Part shown: positions 63,971-64,000 of the stretch, in pieces | Layout: each line of letters begins with the position of its first letter | Numbering within the stretch: position 1 is the stretch's first letter | Assembly: GCA_020137815.1 (NCBI GenBank) | Contig: CM035356.1 | Coordinates: 7,773,211-7,837,210, forward strand | DNA: 64,000 nt | Direction of reading: 5' to 3' | From: Hormiphora californensis | Taxonomy: Eukaryota; Ctenophora; Tentaculata; Cydippida; Pleurobrachiidae | Translations under genes and position numbers: made by a program | Notes under the pieces: generated by a model | What the model saw: only the letters and a program-made list of their open reading frames with translations | What the model was told of the DNA's origin: nothing | The model's database searches: none

Positions 63971-64000
63971 TTTCGTCGATCAAAAGTTTTACGGACTCAC

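Overview
The window is nuclear DNA from an animal. It has short spliced exons with GT/AG junctions and conserved phases, a Shaker-family voltage-gated K+ channel, an alpha-kinase, a secreted tyrosinase, thrombospondin type-1 repeats, a CR1/Jockey-like LINE, and CCCTAA telomere-type repeats. A compact genome full of foldback elements suggests a non-bilaterian (ctenophore, cnidarian or similar), but I cannot fix the phylum from sequence alone.

Layout. 1-2,280: anonymous sequence, then a 21-bp minisatellite. 2,293-8,833: a four-exon gene (+) whose last intron is filled by about 99 copies of a 41-bp unit that is itself a splice acceptor plus the start of the next exon; a 961-bp foldback element interrupts it. 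10,039-10,188: last exon of a minus-strand gene. About 10,620-14,640 and 16,660-19,550: homopolymer-inflated sequence that looks like bad base calling, flanking a clean island with a TSP1-repeat gene. 20,144-36,551: a long minus-strand gene (phase-matched exons A-F) with a 5.1-kb LINE composite in one intron and a 1.49-kb palindromic element inside a coding exon. Plus-strand exons, including a small Cys-rich gene, lie inside its largest intron. 38,376-39,678: secreted protein (+). 41,363-43,462: DRC8/EFCAB2-like EF-hand gene (-). 43,715-45,442: intronless secreted tyrosinase (-). 47,004-53,044: Kv channel (-). 56,156-59,189: alpha-kinase (-). 59,812-63,120: seven-exon HTH plus DDE integrase gene (-), probably domesticated. 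63,371-63,970: LINE remnant.

The main unifying observation is that several of the tandem repeats are copies of real splice junctions of the host gene they lie in: acceptors in the first gene, the Kv gene and the 20-36 kb gene, and donors in the EF-hand gene and the 20-36 kb gene. MULE-like foldback elements with 9-bp target duplications have then inserted into such repeats. A 1.49-kb palindrome has inserted into an exon in a way that could be spliced out in frame.

All gene models come from reading exons, phases and splice sites by eye. Products are named only where motifs are clear.
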